In this document: piece by piece, positions 1 through 12,784 of the stretch
Position numbering within the stretch: position 1 is the stretch's first letter
Layout: each line of letters begins with the position of its first letter
Notes under the pieces: generated by a model
What the model was told of the DNA's origin: nothing
Seen by the model: the letters and a program-made list of their open reading frames with translations, nothing else
Database searches by the model: none
Made by a program: the position numbers and the translations under genes
Source of the DNA: Isoetes taiwanensis
Lineage: Eukaryota > Streptophyta > Lycopodiopsida > Isoetales > Isoetaceae
Length of the DNA: 64,000 nucleotides
Assembly (NCBI GenBank): GCA_021234155.1
Contig: JAJEKV010000031.1
Location: 1,111,614 to 1,175,613 of the forward strand
Reading direction: 5' to 3'

Positions 1-163
1 ATGAATGCTAAATATAGTACATAGAATGTTGAAGAATATAGAGGAATCACAAGAGAATCTCAGTAGAATCGTTGGTTACCTAGGGCAAGACAGGGCCTTG
101 CACCGTAAGAACGTGTTAAAATTGGAACAATGCACCGTAGGACGTGTTAAATTTCTTGTATAT
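1..163. other. Unassigned leading sequence
   Basis: An open frame of about 50 codons runs into the adjoining microsatellite. A short stretch around 'caccgta..gacgtgttaaa' occurs twice about 35 bases apart. No protein family is recognisable and nothing here supports a gene. Confidence 0.3.
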
Positions 164-173
164 CTGATATATA

Positions 174-271
<98 letters not shown>

Positions 272-280
272 GTGTATGTA

Positions 281-371
<91 letters not shown>

Positions 372-376
372 GTATG
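164..376. repeat. Compound microsatellite (AT)n then (TGTATG)n
   Basis: About 95 bases of alternating AT are followed by about 115 bases of TGTATG-type hexamers, entirely alternating purine-pyrimidine. Open frames across it (Ile-Tyr and Cys-Val runs) are artefacts of the repeat. Such tracts can adopt cruciform or Z-DNA and slip during replication, so the length is probably polymorphic. Confidence 0.95.
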
Positions 377-3110
377 ATTTAATCGCCAATATTAAATGTT
401 AATAATGCCATCTGATGAGGTGGCGTCAAAAAGTTAATGATCCTCATAGAGAAAAACAAAACAGAAGAAAAAAAGTGTCGATAATACGAACACAAAAAGT
501 TTTGCTTTCTGTTTCCCCTCCGGCGATGGCTATGGCGAGTCCAAAGAATGTTGGATCCGCCTTCTCCGAAGCTTTTCTATTGCCTCATCTAAATCGGGAA
601 ACATATCACGGTTGATTGAAGAAGAACGAGCAAGATGGGCAGAGTCTCGCCCTAAACCGCCGTTTGAAAATTCTTCAGATCTTGAAGCATTTCTTTGCCT
701 CGCTTCTTCTATCCATATCTAACTCCGCAGGATCACCATAACCAACCTTTTGCAATCGAATTCTTCAGCTATGTAATGTCCGGAGCCCTTCCACCTCTTC
801 AAATATATTTTCATCTCGAGGATTTAAACAAGTATCAAATTTGGTCATTCTACCGCAGACAAGGCCCCGGCATGGGGATTTAGAGCTAATTTACAGGTCG
901 GCTGCATTAGGTAACATTTTATGTTTCGCTTTTTGGTGTTATTTGGTGTTATACCCAGGAATGCTAAAAGTCCGAGGCTCCGCTTGTTGGGTTCTCGTGG
1001 GCGAAAGGATTTACACTCAAAAGGATTTTTCTGCAAGGTCGTTCATTTGTTTGTGGCGTTTTTAGAGTATAGCTGTAGTGTCGTTGATGATTAGAGGTGG
1101 CTTGGTTTTAGAAAACGTCTCCATATAGAGCATTTGGAAGTTTTATTAAAAAAGAGATGAAGAAAGCATCGGCTCCAAGAATTCCATGAATTTGGACACA
1201 GGGCAATGTCGACTTGGTATTATCTTTAAGTTCAACTGCTTTTTTTCTTTGCATAACATTAGTCCGTGGATTCTTCTTACGGCAAATATACTTCCATTTT
1301 TTTCTCGACCGCTTGCATTCCAACATTTCCAGTGTCTGAAACAGATCTTCCTCTTTGTTGCCCAGCATGTAAATCTTATTTTCTTATTGTAATCTTTGTG
1401 CTTATTCTTCTATCTTTGATTTGCATTTTCAACCTCTTTCTAGTTTTGAGCTTCCCTGTTATGCTACATGCTGAGGTTTAGGGTTATAAAGATCCAAAAT
1501 CCTTAAGGTACGCTGCCTATCTATTACTACAATTGTCAACTACCTTCATAGACTTATTAGTCAGGCATCCCGGATCTTGCATTTATTGATACGATGCAAG
1601 GGGAGGTTGAGCTTGCTCAAGCTTTTTGCTACTGACTCCATAAATAGGCATTTGAATATATAGCCGTGAGCATCAGATAGATGTGCTTCGGGATTGTAGG
1701 CCGCAATCTGTAAGAGGGCCTTTAATGATGCTAAAGTTTCTGTCATGTCCACTGTTATTCTATATCCTTATAGTGCTACTTGTGCCATTTCCGAAAATGT
1801 AGTTACCGTGAAAAATCAGAGCTACGGTTAGGAAGTTATCGATCTTCAAAGTTGCTGCTGTAAATTTGTGACAACAGAAGTTCAACACATGTTTTAAGTG
1901 ATTTAAGCCTCAATTTTGGAAAACATGCCTCTAGCACAATCGTTCCTTTGTCATTGTTGATATGCTATTTTATCATTTTGCATCATGTTTTCCCTCTCAA
2001 AATTGCAGGAGCGATTATGATGCACAAAAGACAATGTGGCCTCATGCTGGTCATAAAGTAATGGCTCGATATGAGCAGGAATTTGCAACTACAATAAGCC
2101 GCTGCATTGCGGTATTGCAATTTCATGTTCTCGACCTGCTGCAATTGTCCAAGTTGCAACACAGGTTCGCGAGATCATTGGTTTCCTGCAGCAACAAGGT
2201 TGAGCCAGTACATCAACGACGGATGTTACTATTATGTTAGTGGAGTTATCCAGTTTTTATGGAGGCAATTCTATTCTGTACCTTGATGCAACTTCTTGGT
2301 GGATCTATAGCACAACTACATTCTTTAGGTCTCCATTTCAGGAGTCATTTAGCAGCCCACTAAAACCACACAGGTTTGATGATATTAAGTATTTTTGTTT
2401 GAGCTCTTGATGTGCTTTCTGCAAATGTTCTTGTTGAATGCATTAAGATGTGTTGTAGAATCCTATATAAGCTTTGACAAATCGTTTCTCTCTGAATGGT
2501 ATAAATGCAATTAATCCTCCCTTTCGTATCTTTAATTGCTCATTTGATTGTAGTGTCCTTTGCTCCAGCTTATATCTGGTCAATCATGATTATATATATT
2601 ATATAAAGATGTCAGGGCTGCTGCCATCGAGATGGTACACTGGAACAAGCTGCTGCTCTAGATCATGGGAGGTGGGTGCAATTCCTTCATGTAATAGGTA
2701 CCATCTCAGTGTTATCCCAAAGTGCTAATAAAAGTGACACTTGGGTTGCAGATATATTCATGAAGATAACCATCTAATACCAATGTTCAAACTACTACGG
2801 ACTCTGGACGATGACATTCTTAGTGACAAATGTGTTTGGCAACAAGTTGAATTGTCTATGGTGTATTTGTCCGTGATATAGCAATAGTTGATCTTGATGC
2901 TAAAAAGACATATAGGATGTATTGAGAAACTAAGTGAGATTATTAGCTGTCTGCCATAAATGGTTGGGACATTAGATGAATATGATGTCTTCCTTTCGCC
3001 TGCCAAAAAGAGTTTTGAACATCCGAACGCTTCAAATCTCTCAAATAAAATGCCTCAGGAGAGGATAGTTCAAGTGCAAAAATTCTAGAGTCTCGCTCTT
3101 CTCATGATAT
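377..3110 (+). other. Coding-like scraps, possibly a decayed multi-exon gene
   Basis: No complete gene is recognised. Scattered plus-strand stretches read like exons: near 570-720 (contains 'LIEEERARWAESRPKPPF'), near 2010-2240 (contains 'WPHAGHKVMARYEQEF') and near 2655-2800 (contains 'DGTLEQAAALDHGRWVQF' with AG/GT-like borders). They sit in one orientation but in different frames, with interior stops. They may be remnants of one old gene or sparse exons of a real one. I could not assign a family. The rest of the interval is AT-rich without signals. Confidence 0.25.
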
Positions 3111-4873
3111 GAGTGGTAGATTATAGAGATGTCCCAAAGATTTTAAACGTGTATCTTTCGTCGCACTTGGTTCTTCCAATTGCGGCTTTAGTTTTGGATA
3201 GACAAAGCAGTTCCAAATATCGTGGTTCTCGGGTTAAAAGCACATGCAGAGTTCTTGACACCGTGATCAACCAACATGTTTAAGAATAGAATGCATTGTA
3301 TTGGTGTGACGTTTTGGGGTTTTGGGACCTTCTCTTCTTTCTTTAGTTTGCTATGATGTTGGAATCTCAATATCTTGTCTCCGAGGTCATGATGGCCCCC
3401 AGATGGCCAATCGATTGGGCTCATCTCAAGTGCGGATGCATTATTGCTTCTTGTTCTTATGACCGCAAAGTAATTATCCGGAAAGAGGGAGTTGAGAATT
3501 AGTGGTCTCGTGCTCGGGTCTTTCGAGAGCACGAAATCTTTTGCTGTTACAACATTTGTTGGGCTCATAAATTGGGCCTTTCTTTTTGCCCATGGACCTT
3601 GGGGATGGGATTATTTCTGTTTTGACAAAGATGGTCCACCATATTTGATCGTTGCGCGATGGTTGCCAAGATTTCATGGAAAATCAATCTCTTTATATCT
3701 TGGTGTGAGCCGTTAAATACGTATTATTTAGGTATTTTTGTGTTATAGTCCGCTACAAGTCTAGCATCTTTATGTGTCTTTTGGTTTCATTTTTCATTTT
3801 TCATTTTTCATTTTTAATGGCCATGATGTCATCCTAATTCGGAAGATACAAATTACTTGGTTTCTAGGCGCCTAAAGCATGGGGAAGATTGAGGATGCAT
3901 ATCTGAACAAATAAAGGAACCATATCAAGCATTCATTCACTCCAATGGCAACAAATAATAATAGGTATGCTTTGGAAGGATCTTTGTCCTTGTGGATGTT
4001 TATGGGCACTATAGTTTCCATTTACTAACAAAGATTTATTCGCAATTATTTAAGTCAAAAACGCCTTTTATCCCCTATGTTTAGGAAGTTTTGCTAATGT
4101 AAAGCATTCTTCTTCGTTTGTTTGCTATTTGATCTTGCTTGGAGCCCTCAATAGATTTGTCTTTGAGATTGATACACATTTACATTGGAAAATGAGGGCA
4201 GGGCCGATGAATTTGGAGAAGACGGATTCTTGCAAGATAATTGATGCAAGCGAAGTGTGAGCTCGTGGAGTTACCTTCAGTAAAAGCGAGTTTCTTGGAT
4301 TTGCCGCAATACCCGAAAATCTTCAAGCTACTATTTTCGCTTTCGTGAAAGATGTAATGGAGCATGAGGAAAGTTTATTTTCACAAGGTGAGAGATGTAA
4401 TGAAGAGCATGAGGAAAGTTTTTGAGCACTAAGTTGAGATTGCATTTTCCAGCCCGAAGCTCAAAAATTTTGGGTTGTTTAACAAGATCTTTGCAGAATG
4501 ATGATATTTCATAAACCTTCCAGCAATAACTTGTTTACTTACACGGCTTCAATCTTCCAAAATACAACTTTTATATCCACGAGAACAATCATGCATATAG
4601 AGCTACAATTAAAACTTTTTTTGGCCCTAAGTTTGCCATATGAGCAATGCTTAAGCTCATTTTAACCTAACTTTTGCTCCATGAGGACAACCCATAGTGC
4701 AACAGCGGCACTGTTTACATGACGTGCAAACATGACTTATTGAAATCAAAGGCAAAATGAGATCAATGGCATTAGGAGTATTTACATATGAATTTGCTAT
4801 GTTTGTTCACATAGGGTTTAATTTTGTCCTATCTCGCATTATTTTCTTGGAGCCATATTATGCAGGATGCCTT
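3111..4873. other. No gene recognised; short (TTTCA)n tract
   Basis: AT-rich sequence with a (TTTCA)4-5 run near 3785-3815. The open frames near 3188-3720 overlap on both strands and show no domain, splice context or codon signal. Confidence 0.5.
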
Positions 4874-4957
4874 CCTATGTTGCTCCTCATTCCATTCTAT
4901 TCTAAAGCATTGATGCCGATCCTATGTTGCTCCTCATTCCATTCTATTCTAAAGCAT
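4874..4957. repeat. 37-bp direct repeat, two copies
   Basis: A 37-base unit beginning 'cctatgttgctcctcattcc' occurs identically at 4874 and 4921, separated by 10 bases. This is a recent local duplication in non-coding DNA. Confidence 0.9.
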
Positions 4958-5070
4958 TTTTGTGCAGGGGACGATTATTCTGATTGCTTTCACTTTCAAT
5001 CGATTGCTTTTCCACTCGAAGCCATCTTTGCCATGCCACCTTGCTAATGGCACCTAGCAAAATCCCCCGT

Positions 5071-5305
5071 TCCTGTGTCTATCATCTATTGAAGTAGTAG
5101 TACATCGAGGCAAGCAATTATCTGCCCATTTGCCAATATGTTAGAACCAACAATGTCCTTTAATAATCAATGAAGTATAGAATAGTTTATCCTCCTGTGT
5201 CTATCATCTATTGAAGTACTAGTACATCGAGGCAAGCAATTATCTGCCCATTGTCAATATGTTAGAACCAACAATGTCCTTTCATATAGAATAGTTTACC
5301 CCGAT
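5071..5305. repeat. 122-bp tandem duplication
   Basis: Two adjacent copies beginning 'tcctgtgtctatcatctatt' start at 5071 and 5193 and are nearly identical, with small indels. The mechanism is likely slippage or unequal exchange; no gene is involved. Confidence 0.9.
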
Positions 5306-6762
5306 TGGTAACATAGCTTGCCCTTGCTTGAATAAACATGCATGTGCTTAGCAATGGTCCCTCGTTTAATTTTGCTTCGCATTGAAAAGTACTACAACAA
5401 AAAACAAAGCCACAAATGGGGATTGTGTGTGCTCGATGAACAATTGCTCTTCCACAAGCGGATAGCTCCGGTCCACAATTGATTTTGCAAAATGTCCAAT
5501 AAACTTATTCCACCCCTAATATATAACGGTTTGTTGTTCTCTCGAGTAGCGACTTCATTTGATTGTTTATTCTTGGAACTTTTAATAAACTTTCACTTTG
5601 ACCCACGAAGACATATAACATTCATGCTCATCTCTCTTTCACAAAAACTAATTGAAGAAAATTCATTGATTTGGTGCATTTACATCTATAAAGGGGTCTA
5701 CATTAGTAAATGCAGTTGTTCTCATGATTAGCATGTATAGTCTATGAATCTATGTGTTTTTTTTTTCTCACGAAGATCCTTTGAGGTACTATTAACTTCG
5801 TTCTATTTTGACAAATGTGTCTTATGAAGTAATGTTGTTACTTTGGAGTCTAGAGCCAAGAATATGCACATAAGATTTAGGCACCTCTGGGATAAAAGAC
5901 CTTTTCAACTATGAGATTACTAGATGTTAAAATAACAAGAGGTGATTTTGATGTGAAAGTGAACTTCAACAAAAAGATAAAAATGTTTGTCAAAAGATGG
6001 AGTGTATCATTCCCAATTTTGAATTTCACATTGCCAAACATGCCGGCAACCTTCATGTCATCAACAAGTGAGTGCGATTACCATATTGGATTTTAGAATT
6101 ATGTGCTTGATTAGATGTCGTGAGATAGGAACCACACAATATTGGTTATTGGTGACGGTCTTCTATAAGTATAGAAAGATTCACTAGTTCATGGCATATA
6201 TTTTACGTCAGGTATTGAAACGCCAACGTTGTATATCCATAAAAACATTGCAAGACCCAAGTATGTTTTATTATGCTATTTGAGTAGAGTTCCTGTCCAA
6301 AAATAATTACCAATGCCAGCAATTTTGAAGTTTCCAAAGGAAGGCCATTATGGACTAGGAAACAAGTTTCTAGCATGACACTTCCCACGACATTGGATCG
6401 TTCTTATTATGTGGATGGAGAAGTTCTAATGAATAATGATGAGGTTCTGATTGCTAGAGAATCGTCTAACTGGTTGAGAGACGTCATAATTAGCATTTTA
6501 ACTAGAGAATTAGGAGTGGAATCTGCAATGCAACTCCTCAACTCCTATTCCAAGATGTTGAATAGCTATCAAGCAATGGATTCAGCTTCAGATAAATAAT
6601 TGAGAAGGTAAAATCTCAAATAAAAAGTGCATTAAAGGCACTACTATATTCACCCTTAAATGAGTGGAAATGATACTTGCTATCGAACATTTAATTTGAT
6701 TTGAACAATTAGAATTTTAGAATTTACCTATGACTATTTATTGTAGATTGTTAAGTAGTAGA
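5306..6762. other. No gene recognised; one orphan ORF
   Basis: AT-rich sequence. A 74-codon plus-strand frame at 6375-6599 (contains 'SSNWLRDVIISILTRELG') has plausible composition but no recognised family or splice context. Confidence 0.35.
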
Positions 6763-6939
6763 CAACTATATGTTCAGAGAAAGACTACGAAATTACATAA
6801 ACTTTATGACAATGTTGATTGATGCAACTTCCACTGTGATATTGATTTCTCAACTATATGTTTAGAGAAAGACTATGAAATTACATGAAACTTCATGACA
6901 ATGTTGATTGATACAACTTCCACTGTGATATTGATTTCT
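6763..6939. repeat. 88-bp tandem duplication
   Basis: Two copies beginning 'caactatatgtt', at 6763 and 6851, with a few substitutions. Non-coding. Confidence 0.9.
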
Positions 6940-7369
6940 TCTAACTTAATGCTTGACACTCAACTTTAGATACTGATCTGTTTAAGCTTGGACTAGTTCC
7001 AGATCTTCATTAACCATAAGTGACATACCCATTCATAGTACAAAAACTTGTATATATATATATATATATATATATGATGGTAGGATGCTAATCATGAGAA
7101 ATATATTATTTGATTATATGTTTACTGATCATATACTTGTAGACAAGAATACTGATATACATAGATTCTTTGGAAATATAGATACTTGTTTTTTTATTTA
7201 TGGTCTCAACTTCAAGGGTATTATTTATTTACTCGATGTCTTGATATGGAAGTACCATTTTAGAAGATTCTAAATGTGGAATGATAATACTGCCTTTAGG
7301 GATTGACCTTGGCAGATGTCTTGCTAGTTGGCTGATGTCAATGCTAGCTAAGGCTGGTTTCTTTTTTTT
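6940..7369. other. No gene recognised; (TA)n at 7051-7075
   Basis: AT-rich spacer with a 25-base TA dinucleotide tract. Nothing else is supported. Confidence 0.5.
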
Positions 7370-7590
7370 TTCCCAATTTGAAGACTTGTATAGATAAAAA
7401 GAAAAAAACCAAAATATTCCATAATTACGGATTTTTCTATGGTATCTATATAAAGAAAGGAAGGCAAAAAAAAAAAGGGCGCAAAAACTTTGCATAAGTT
7501 ACGATCAAGTTGAGATGCAACTAAATTAAAGGTGATAATAGAATGATAAATTTATAGATAAAGAAAGCATTATATGATATCGTAAACCGC
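7370..7590. repeat. Copy of the Cys-rich peptide gene's 3' region, inverted relative to its coding copy
   Basis: This block matches 21602-21830 base for base over most of its length (for example 'gaagacttgtatagata', 'tatctatataaagaaa', 'aaagcattata'). At 21.6-22.1 kb the block lies directly downstream of the peptide stop codon. Here it keeps the same strand as that copy, but the matching coding remnant at 8368-8627 is on the opposite strand. One of the two loci was therefore rearranged. Confidence 0.85.
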
Positions 7591-8367
7591 CGATTTGTAG
7601 AAATTCCTCGAATATTCCATGTTTCTTTACTTTAGATATATTCTGGTGGCGCCGCTTATAGCACCGCCCGACAGATTCTGGTGGCGCTGCGCTTGTTTTA
7701 CAGCCGGCCAACACTGGCAGAGTAACCTTGCCTTGTGTTTGCTTGCAGATCCGGAATCATCACTTGCAGATCCGGCCGAGTGAAATAAAGGAAGATCAAG
7801 TAGCCAAATAAGGAAGATCCGGCAGAAACAACGAAGATCCGGCAGGGCGAAACAAGAAAGTTCATGTAGTGAAACCCTGTTCTTTAGATCGTGTTCTTCA
7901 TGTAGTGAGACCCTGTTCTTCAGATCCTGTTTTTGAAACCCTATTTCTTATTCTGTTTTTGATCCGGCGAAATATCAAGGACGGTAGAAACACAGTCAGA
8001 GCAAGAAGCTGAGATACAGCAGTAGAACTATGGACTTAAATGGAGATCCAGCAGTAGAAACAACGATTTAAAGGAGGAAGAGTTTCTGATCGGCAAGAAG
8101 TTTGATATGTTTCTTGCTCATCAGTCAGCAGATTTGAAACAAATCGACAATTGCAAACAGGCCGAAAACAAGCCCGGAATTTCTATAAATCGCCGGCTTA
8201 CGTTTGGTAGCCGGTCGGATTTCGGTTTTTGGTCGGTTGTCGACAGGCGGCGGCTATTCGAAAAGGTGCGCCACTCACGGCGGTCCGGCCTTGCCGGATT
8301 ACCAAATTAAAACCGCTCAATCCGGCCGGTTACCTAGCACGTAATATTCCTAAAGTGAAGAATTCTT
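7591..8367. other. No gene recognised; AGATCCGGC-rich spacer
   Basis: The spacer has higher GC than its surroundings, with the short word 'agatccggc' or variants repeated several times at 7745-7850. It separates the inverted 3' block from the truncated peptide copy and may be the DNA that was inserted or inverted between them. Confidence 0.4.
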
Positions 8368-8627
8368 TCTTGCTCTTGGCTTCAACTCTTCTACATCAAT
8401 CTTATAGGGCGGCCCCTTCAGGGAGTGCCACAAATCTTAACAAAACTTACAAGTTTGTTCATCCACTCGCACGCAAAATTGCTACTGACTTTATCACCCT
8501 TGAGCAAGAGAACGTGACAACATGTCCAAGCCCTTGTGGACATTCCTATTGTACTGACCAAGGGGCTTTTTGTGCCTGCGTTTTCCATGGTTGTGATCAA
8601 TGCAGCTGCATTGTCCCTTATATCTAG
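8368..8627 (+). pseudogene. 5'-truncated copy of a Cys-rich secreted peptide gene
   Basis: From about 'gctcttggcttc' onward this is a close paralogue of the intact minus-strand gene at 21819-22112. The mature region with all eight cysteines is preserved (contains 'CTDQGAFCACVFHGCDQCSC') and the frame is open to the stop. The original signal-peptide start is missing. The only in-frame ATG, at 8229, reads through unrelated GC-rich sequence, so no secretion signal is encoded from the proper place. The first bases after the stop still match the intact gene, then homology ends. I infer a non-functional or mis-targeted copy created by a rearrangement that also flipped its 3' region (7370-7590). Confidence 0.7.
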
Positions 8628-8699
8628 ATGAGTGTTATATCAATATAATGCTCCAAATACTTCCATTCAGATGTTTATTTGGTAGATAATTTTTCTATT

Positions 8700-8836
8700 T
8701 TTGGGTTGCCCCTAGGGGGGCAAACCCTCGTTTGTATGGGGTTGTGGCATATCCTAAGTATATGCTGGAATATACTCAGAATATGTTGATGACTGCTAAA
8801 AACCGATTGTACCCTGTAAACTGGCGGTCATTTGCG
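8700..8836 (+). repeat. Dispersed hairpin-containing repeat, copy 1
   Basis: About 135 bases starting 'tgggttgcccctagggggg', with an internal inverted repeat (gggttgcc..ggcaaaccc) and a second palindromic stretch around 'tatgctggaatat', ending near 'aactggcggtc'. A diverged direct copy lies at 12785-12915. Neither copy continues outside these limits, so they are not obvious LTRs of one element. Confidence 0.75.
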
Positions 8837-11792
8837 TTTTAAATCGAGGATCATCCAACCGATTAACCGGCATGGCGGACACTCAAATCCGGTGATAGAT
8901 ATGGAGTGCGTTGTTCTCACCATGCAGGGGCTTATAGATGTCATGTCTGATATTAATACAGATTGCTTCGACCTTTTTCTTCAGGGTTGTATCTAAAGTA
9001 GGGCCTAAGATATCCTTAATGCATCTTTGTCATCCATTGCAGCCAGTCCATCTCCAGTTTGTCCTTGTTGGGTCTGGAGCTTTGTAAATCGAGCCGAAAT
9101 AATGCTACAACTTCTATCTTCTTCCTTGGAATGTGTCATTTTTGAACACTGTAACAAGAATGCATGGAAGCACAACTTTGTCGGATCAAGCCAAGGTATG
9201 CTTTTATTTTTTTCTTTAAACCGTGGAAGTCTGAATAAAGCTGTGAGTTTTTGCTAGTGCTTTTCTTTGGGGCGATGATAATGTTTGTCCGTCGGTGAAT
9301 TTTTTTGGGGCCAATTGTGGGATTGTTCTCTTTTCCTTTCTTTACGCATCATTCTCGAGAGCGGCTTTGCCATATGCTTGTAACTATCATAGTCTATCCG
9401 TTCCATATTCCTCAGTTTTTTTTAACTTAGTTCATTTTTTCTAACAGTTTGAGTTTGATATTCCATAAAGTTTATAGTTTGTTAATTGATGATGTTGTTT
9501 TGAGTCGCGCAGTAAGTTCAAAATCTGAACTAGTTAGTTTTTCATCTTTGTTGTTCTTCATAGAATTATCCGTTAATCCCTTGTCGACAATATGATAAAT
9601 GTATATGGTCCGAACAATGGGGGCAGGCGGTCGCAAAAGCAAGGCATACAAATAGATGCAATGACTTTTGTTTCCCTTGTACAACATGCAACCATCTTTG
9701 GGCTAATGTATAGGGACCATATGTATCTCAAAAAAATGATAAAGAAGAATTTGGTATTGCACCAACAAAGGATTGATCTTTTGCACGTTTAGGGGCCGCG
9801 ACGGGGGTAGAACACTTGGTTGAAAATGCACCATGATGCATTTCTGAGAAAGCTTTGACAGCTTTGCTTAGAGCCTTCAAAACCTATGGAGAAGTTAAAA
9901 TAGCATTCAGAGGGATGAGACAAATAGAATTGAAGAGACAAGGAACTGCATGCAAGGTTTCCAAGGGCCTTCTTGCAGAAAATGTATCAGATTTGGTCTT
10001 TTCAGTTTTAGCTAAAATATCAGACTCACAAGATTTATGACCAGATGGGTAATACCAAGTAGACACACAGGATTGTTGTCATCGCAAGAATTCTTACCAA
10101 TGAAATTAATTTGAACAAACTGCACAAAACTTAAATCATGAGGAATTGATAAAGATGATTTAGCTGAAGGTGATGTTTTGGTGTATCCCAACATGCTTAA
10201 ATACATGTTAGCAAAGGGCTTATTAGTAGCTTTTTGGACAAAGAAGGGTGGAAAAACAAAAAGCAAGTCTTTTAAAGTGTAAGACAGGCATTACCTTGCA
10301 GAATTAGAAGACAGAGTCCCCACACAAGTAGATATTGAATGACATCCCTTCCCTTTCTCGTTTTAGACTTACAACTATGCAACTTTTAATGGTTATGTTT
10401 GTTTTGAGAATTGCATTAACTTTATCTTACTCTTCAACTTTCGTTCATGTCTAAACAGGGGTTGAGTAATGCGGATATTGATGTCTTTGTGGAGGAAGTC
10501 TTGGTGAATGGGAGAGAAACAACAACTCATAAATCGACAAGGTTACGTGAACTCATGTGTTTGTTCCGCTCTCATGCAAATCGAGATGCCCGGCTATGTG
10601 GCCCAATTTTGATTGACAAATTCAGAAAGAAAATAGCAGCTCATGGACTAAATAAGATGTGTCCGCCGTGAGCATGTTCTCATGTTGGGGACATAAATAT
10701 GCAGGGTATGTAATTATTTTTGGTCCAACAACGTGAGGGGATGTTGCAGTCACCGGGTAAGCTATAACTCCCTAAATAAGTTGCAGTAATTTGTTTCCCA
10801 ATGTCAAATGTCCGGCTGCAAATGGCGCTATTATGCCAATCTTCGACTCTCATCAATGCTCCCTAGAAGGAGCAATGACCCCGTCCCAAAGGGTTTTCAG
10901 GGGTCCTTGGTCTTCCTAGTAATATTAACGTGCCTATTTCAAGAGCTCATGTAAAGGCCTGGGCACGCGGGTACGCTTGTTTAAACCAAAGGTTCACTTT
11001 CAAGTGCCTTTTTTCCTGCACCAATTATGTGCACATACTTTCTTCCTCTCATATTTGTTTCACTAATCATAAATTGGTGCTTACATTCATTAGCTTGTTG
11101 CTTCTAATTGTCTGCTTAACAATAGCAAATTTGATCGCTGTATTTTCCCCGTGGGATTTTATGCTCTTGTTCTCCATTCAAATATAATTTCAAAGAATAA
11201 TTTGGTCAATCATGGAGCGGTATGGATATGTTACTCCCGATGATGTGCCAATTCTTTTGAGCCAAATATCCGTGAGAGGTGAAATCGTTGACCGCGCCCT
11301 TTTTTATATAGAAACCTTGTATCCAAATTGCATAAACAAAAGGAAGCTTGGAAAGCCAATCTTACTAAACATTGGTCATTGTCAAGAAGGAAATATCGCG
11401 TTGCATTTGTAATGAAGGTCTTACCAAAAGCACTAAACAAAAGTTAATGCAAAAGGATATTAAGACCATGGAGAATGATCACAGGGATGAGTGTAAGACC
11501 ATGGGGGAGATCATCGATGAGAGTAAAATATTGTCCCATTATTTGAAAAATTGCGTAAAAGCAAATTCGCCCCATATTTATCATCGTTGAGCAAACACTT
11601 GCTATTATCTTAGCATCTAAAAATTTACTTTAAGGAAGTAATGAGCCTTGAGATGATTTGGAAAGGAACCTATCTATCATGGTGGCTAGCAGAAAATGTG
11701 GCATTATTATGATTCATGAAGAGGATTTTACACGGGAGTGGGAGAATTAACAATCTATGGCATGGATCATGATGGATGTAAGATATAGTGTC
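8837..11792. other. No gene recognised
   Basis: Nearly 3 kb without convincing coding sequence. Small open frames occur on both strands. The one at 10447-10671 (contains 'LMCLFRSHANRDARLCGP') has protein-like composition but no family, partner exon or signal that I can identify. Confidence 0.4.
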
Positions 11793-11904
11793 AGTAGGGG
11801 ACATTGTGTTCGTGTTCTTTGGACCATTGATCTAAGCCTATATTTTCTAGTAGGGGACATTGTGTTCGTGTTCTTTGGACCATTGATCTAAGCCTATATT
11901 TTCT
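11793..11904. repeat. 56-bp perfect tandem duplication
   Basis: The unit starting 'agtaggggacattgtgttcg' is present twice back to back with essentially no differences, implying a very recent duplication. Confidence 0.95.
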
Positions 11905-12572
11905 GTCAAAATAAATTGGAGGGAATTGTAGAAATCCTTTTCTAGTGGATTCCAACCACTATATTCGGTGCGTCCCATGGTATTAGAAGCGGCCTAATAC
12001 ACATGGATATCAAACTAGGTTAATACCATGGTAGACTAGGTTAATACCATGCTATACGAGGTGTCCAATTGTTGGAAAAAAGTACCCCTTTTAGTAGATG
12101 CTTGTCATTGTCACTCAGTTTTCATAAAGTGTGCGAAATTTTCATTATGGATTCTTGGCCATTAGATGCAAGGATAAGCCATGGAATATGCCAAAGCATG
12201 GAATCCTAGCCCTGAATGAAGCGTGTCAAATGTTGATGTGCTCTATTTTTTAGGGGCCCCTTAAAACCATGGAAATTGCAATGGACCTAGTCTTTTGTAT
12301 AGAGATACAAGTACAAATATGCTCGCTAGATTTAGAAATCAAAATGCCTCACCTGCAACAGATTCAAATCTCAGAGGAGATGCATCTTGGGGATTTCCAG
12401 AAAATGCCATTCTGGATGAGATTCATGCAAGATTTATAACGAAGTTTGAACCCCTTGCCAAAATAGGCAGCATCAGCACCAGAGTATACAACATTAGAGC
12501 CCTGTGATTGCTCAACCGCCTAATAACATCAAGAACAAAACCTAGCGATGGCAGCAAAACCCATCTAATAGT
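11905..12572. other. No gene recognised
   Basis: AT-rich sequence with short repeats of 'taataccat'. No domain or splice pattern is recognised. Confidence 0.4.
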
Positions 12573-12617
12573 AACTAGTAACGGGTGCCCGTCGTTGCCG
12601 GGCATAAATGCGATCCT
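12573..12617. repeat. ACTAGT..GCCCG-CGTTG-CGGGC hairpin repeat, copy 1
   Basis: 'AACTAGTAACGGGTGCCCG' is followed by 'TCGTTGCCGGGC', giving a GC-rich stem with a small loop in AT-rich surroundings. Close relatives lie at 58421-58446 and 58501-58525, so this is a dispersed repeat end rather than a chance palindrome. Confidence 0.65.
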
Positions 12618-12784
12618 ATTGTAGAGACATAAAGTAGTTAAATATATGTGCATTACCTATGCATCCTTAGCACGGAGTCATCCAATGCGTTGCACGTGGT
12701 GACATCATTAGTTTGATGCTTACAATGTGAACTATTTGGTTGTATGGTAGTTTTTTGTAGTGGTATATAATTTACAATTTATTC

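Noticed and set aside
5-389. Open frames on both strands across the first 390 bases
   Set aside because: They are Ile-Tyr, Cys-Val or His-Ile runs produced by the AT and TGTATG microsatellite.
9592-9792. ORF beginning MINVYGPNNGGRR as a LINE endonuclease
   Set aside because: Only a few residues resemble the endonuclease 'VYGPN' motif. No catalytic residues or adjoining reverse transcriptase are found.
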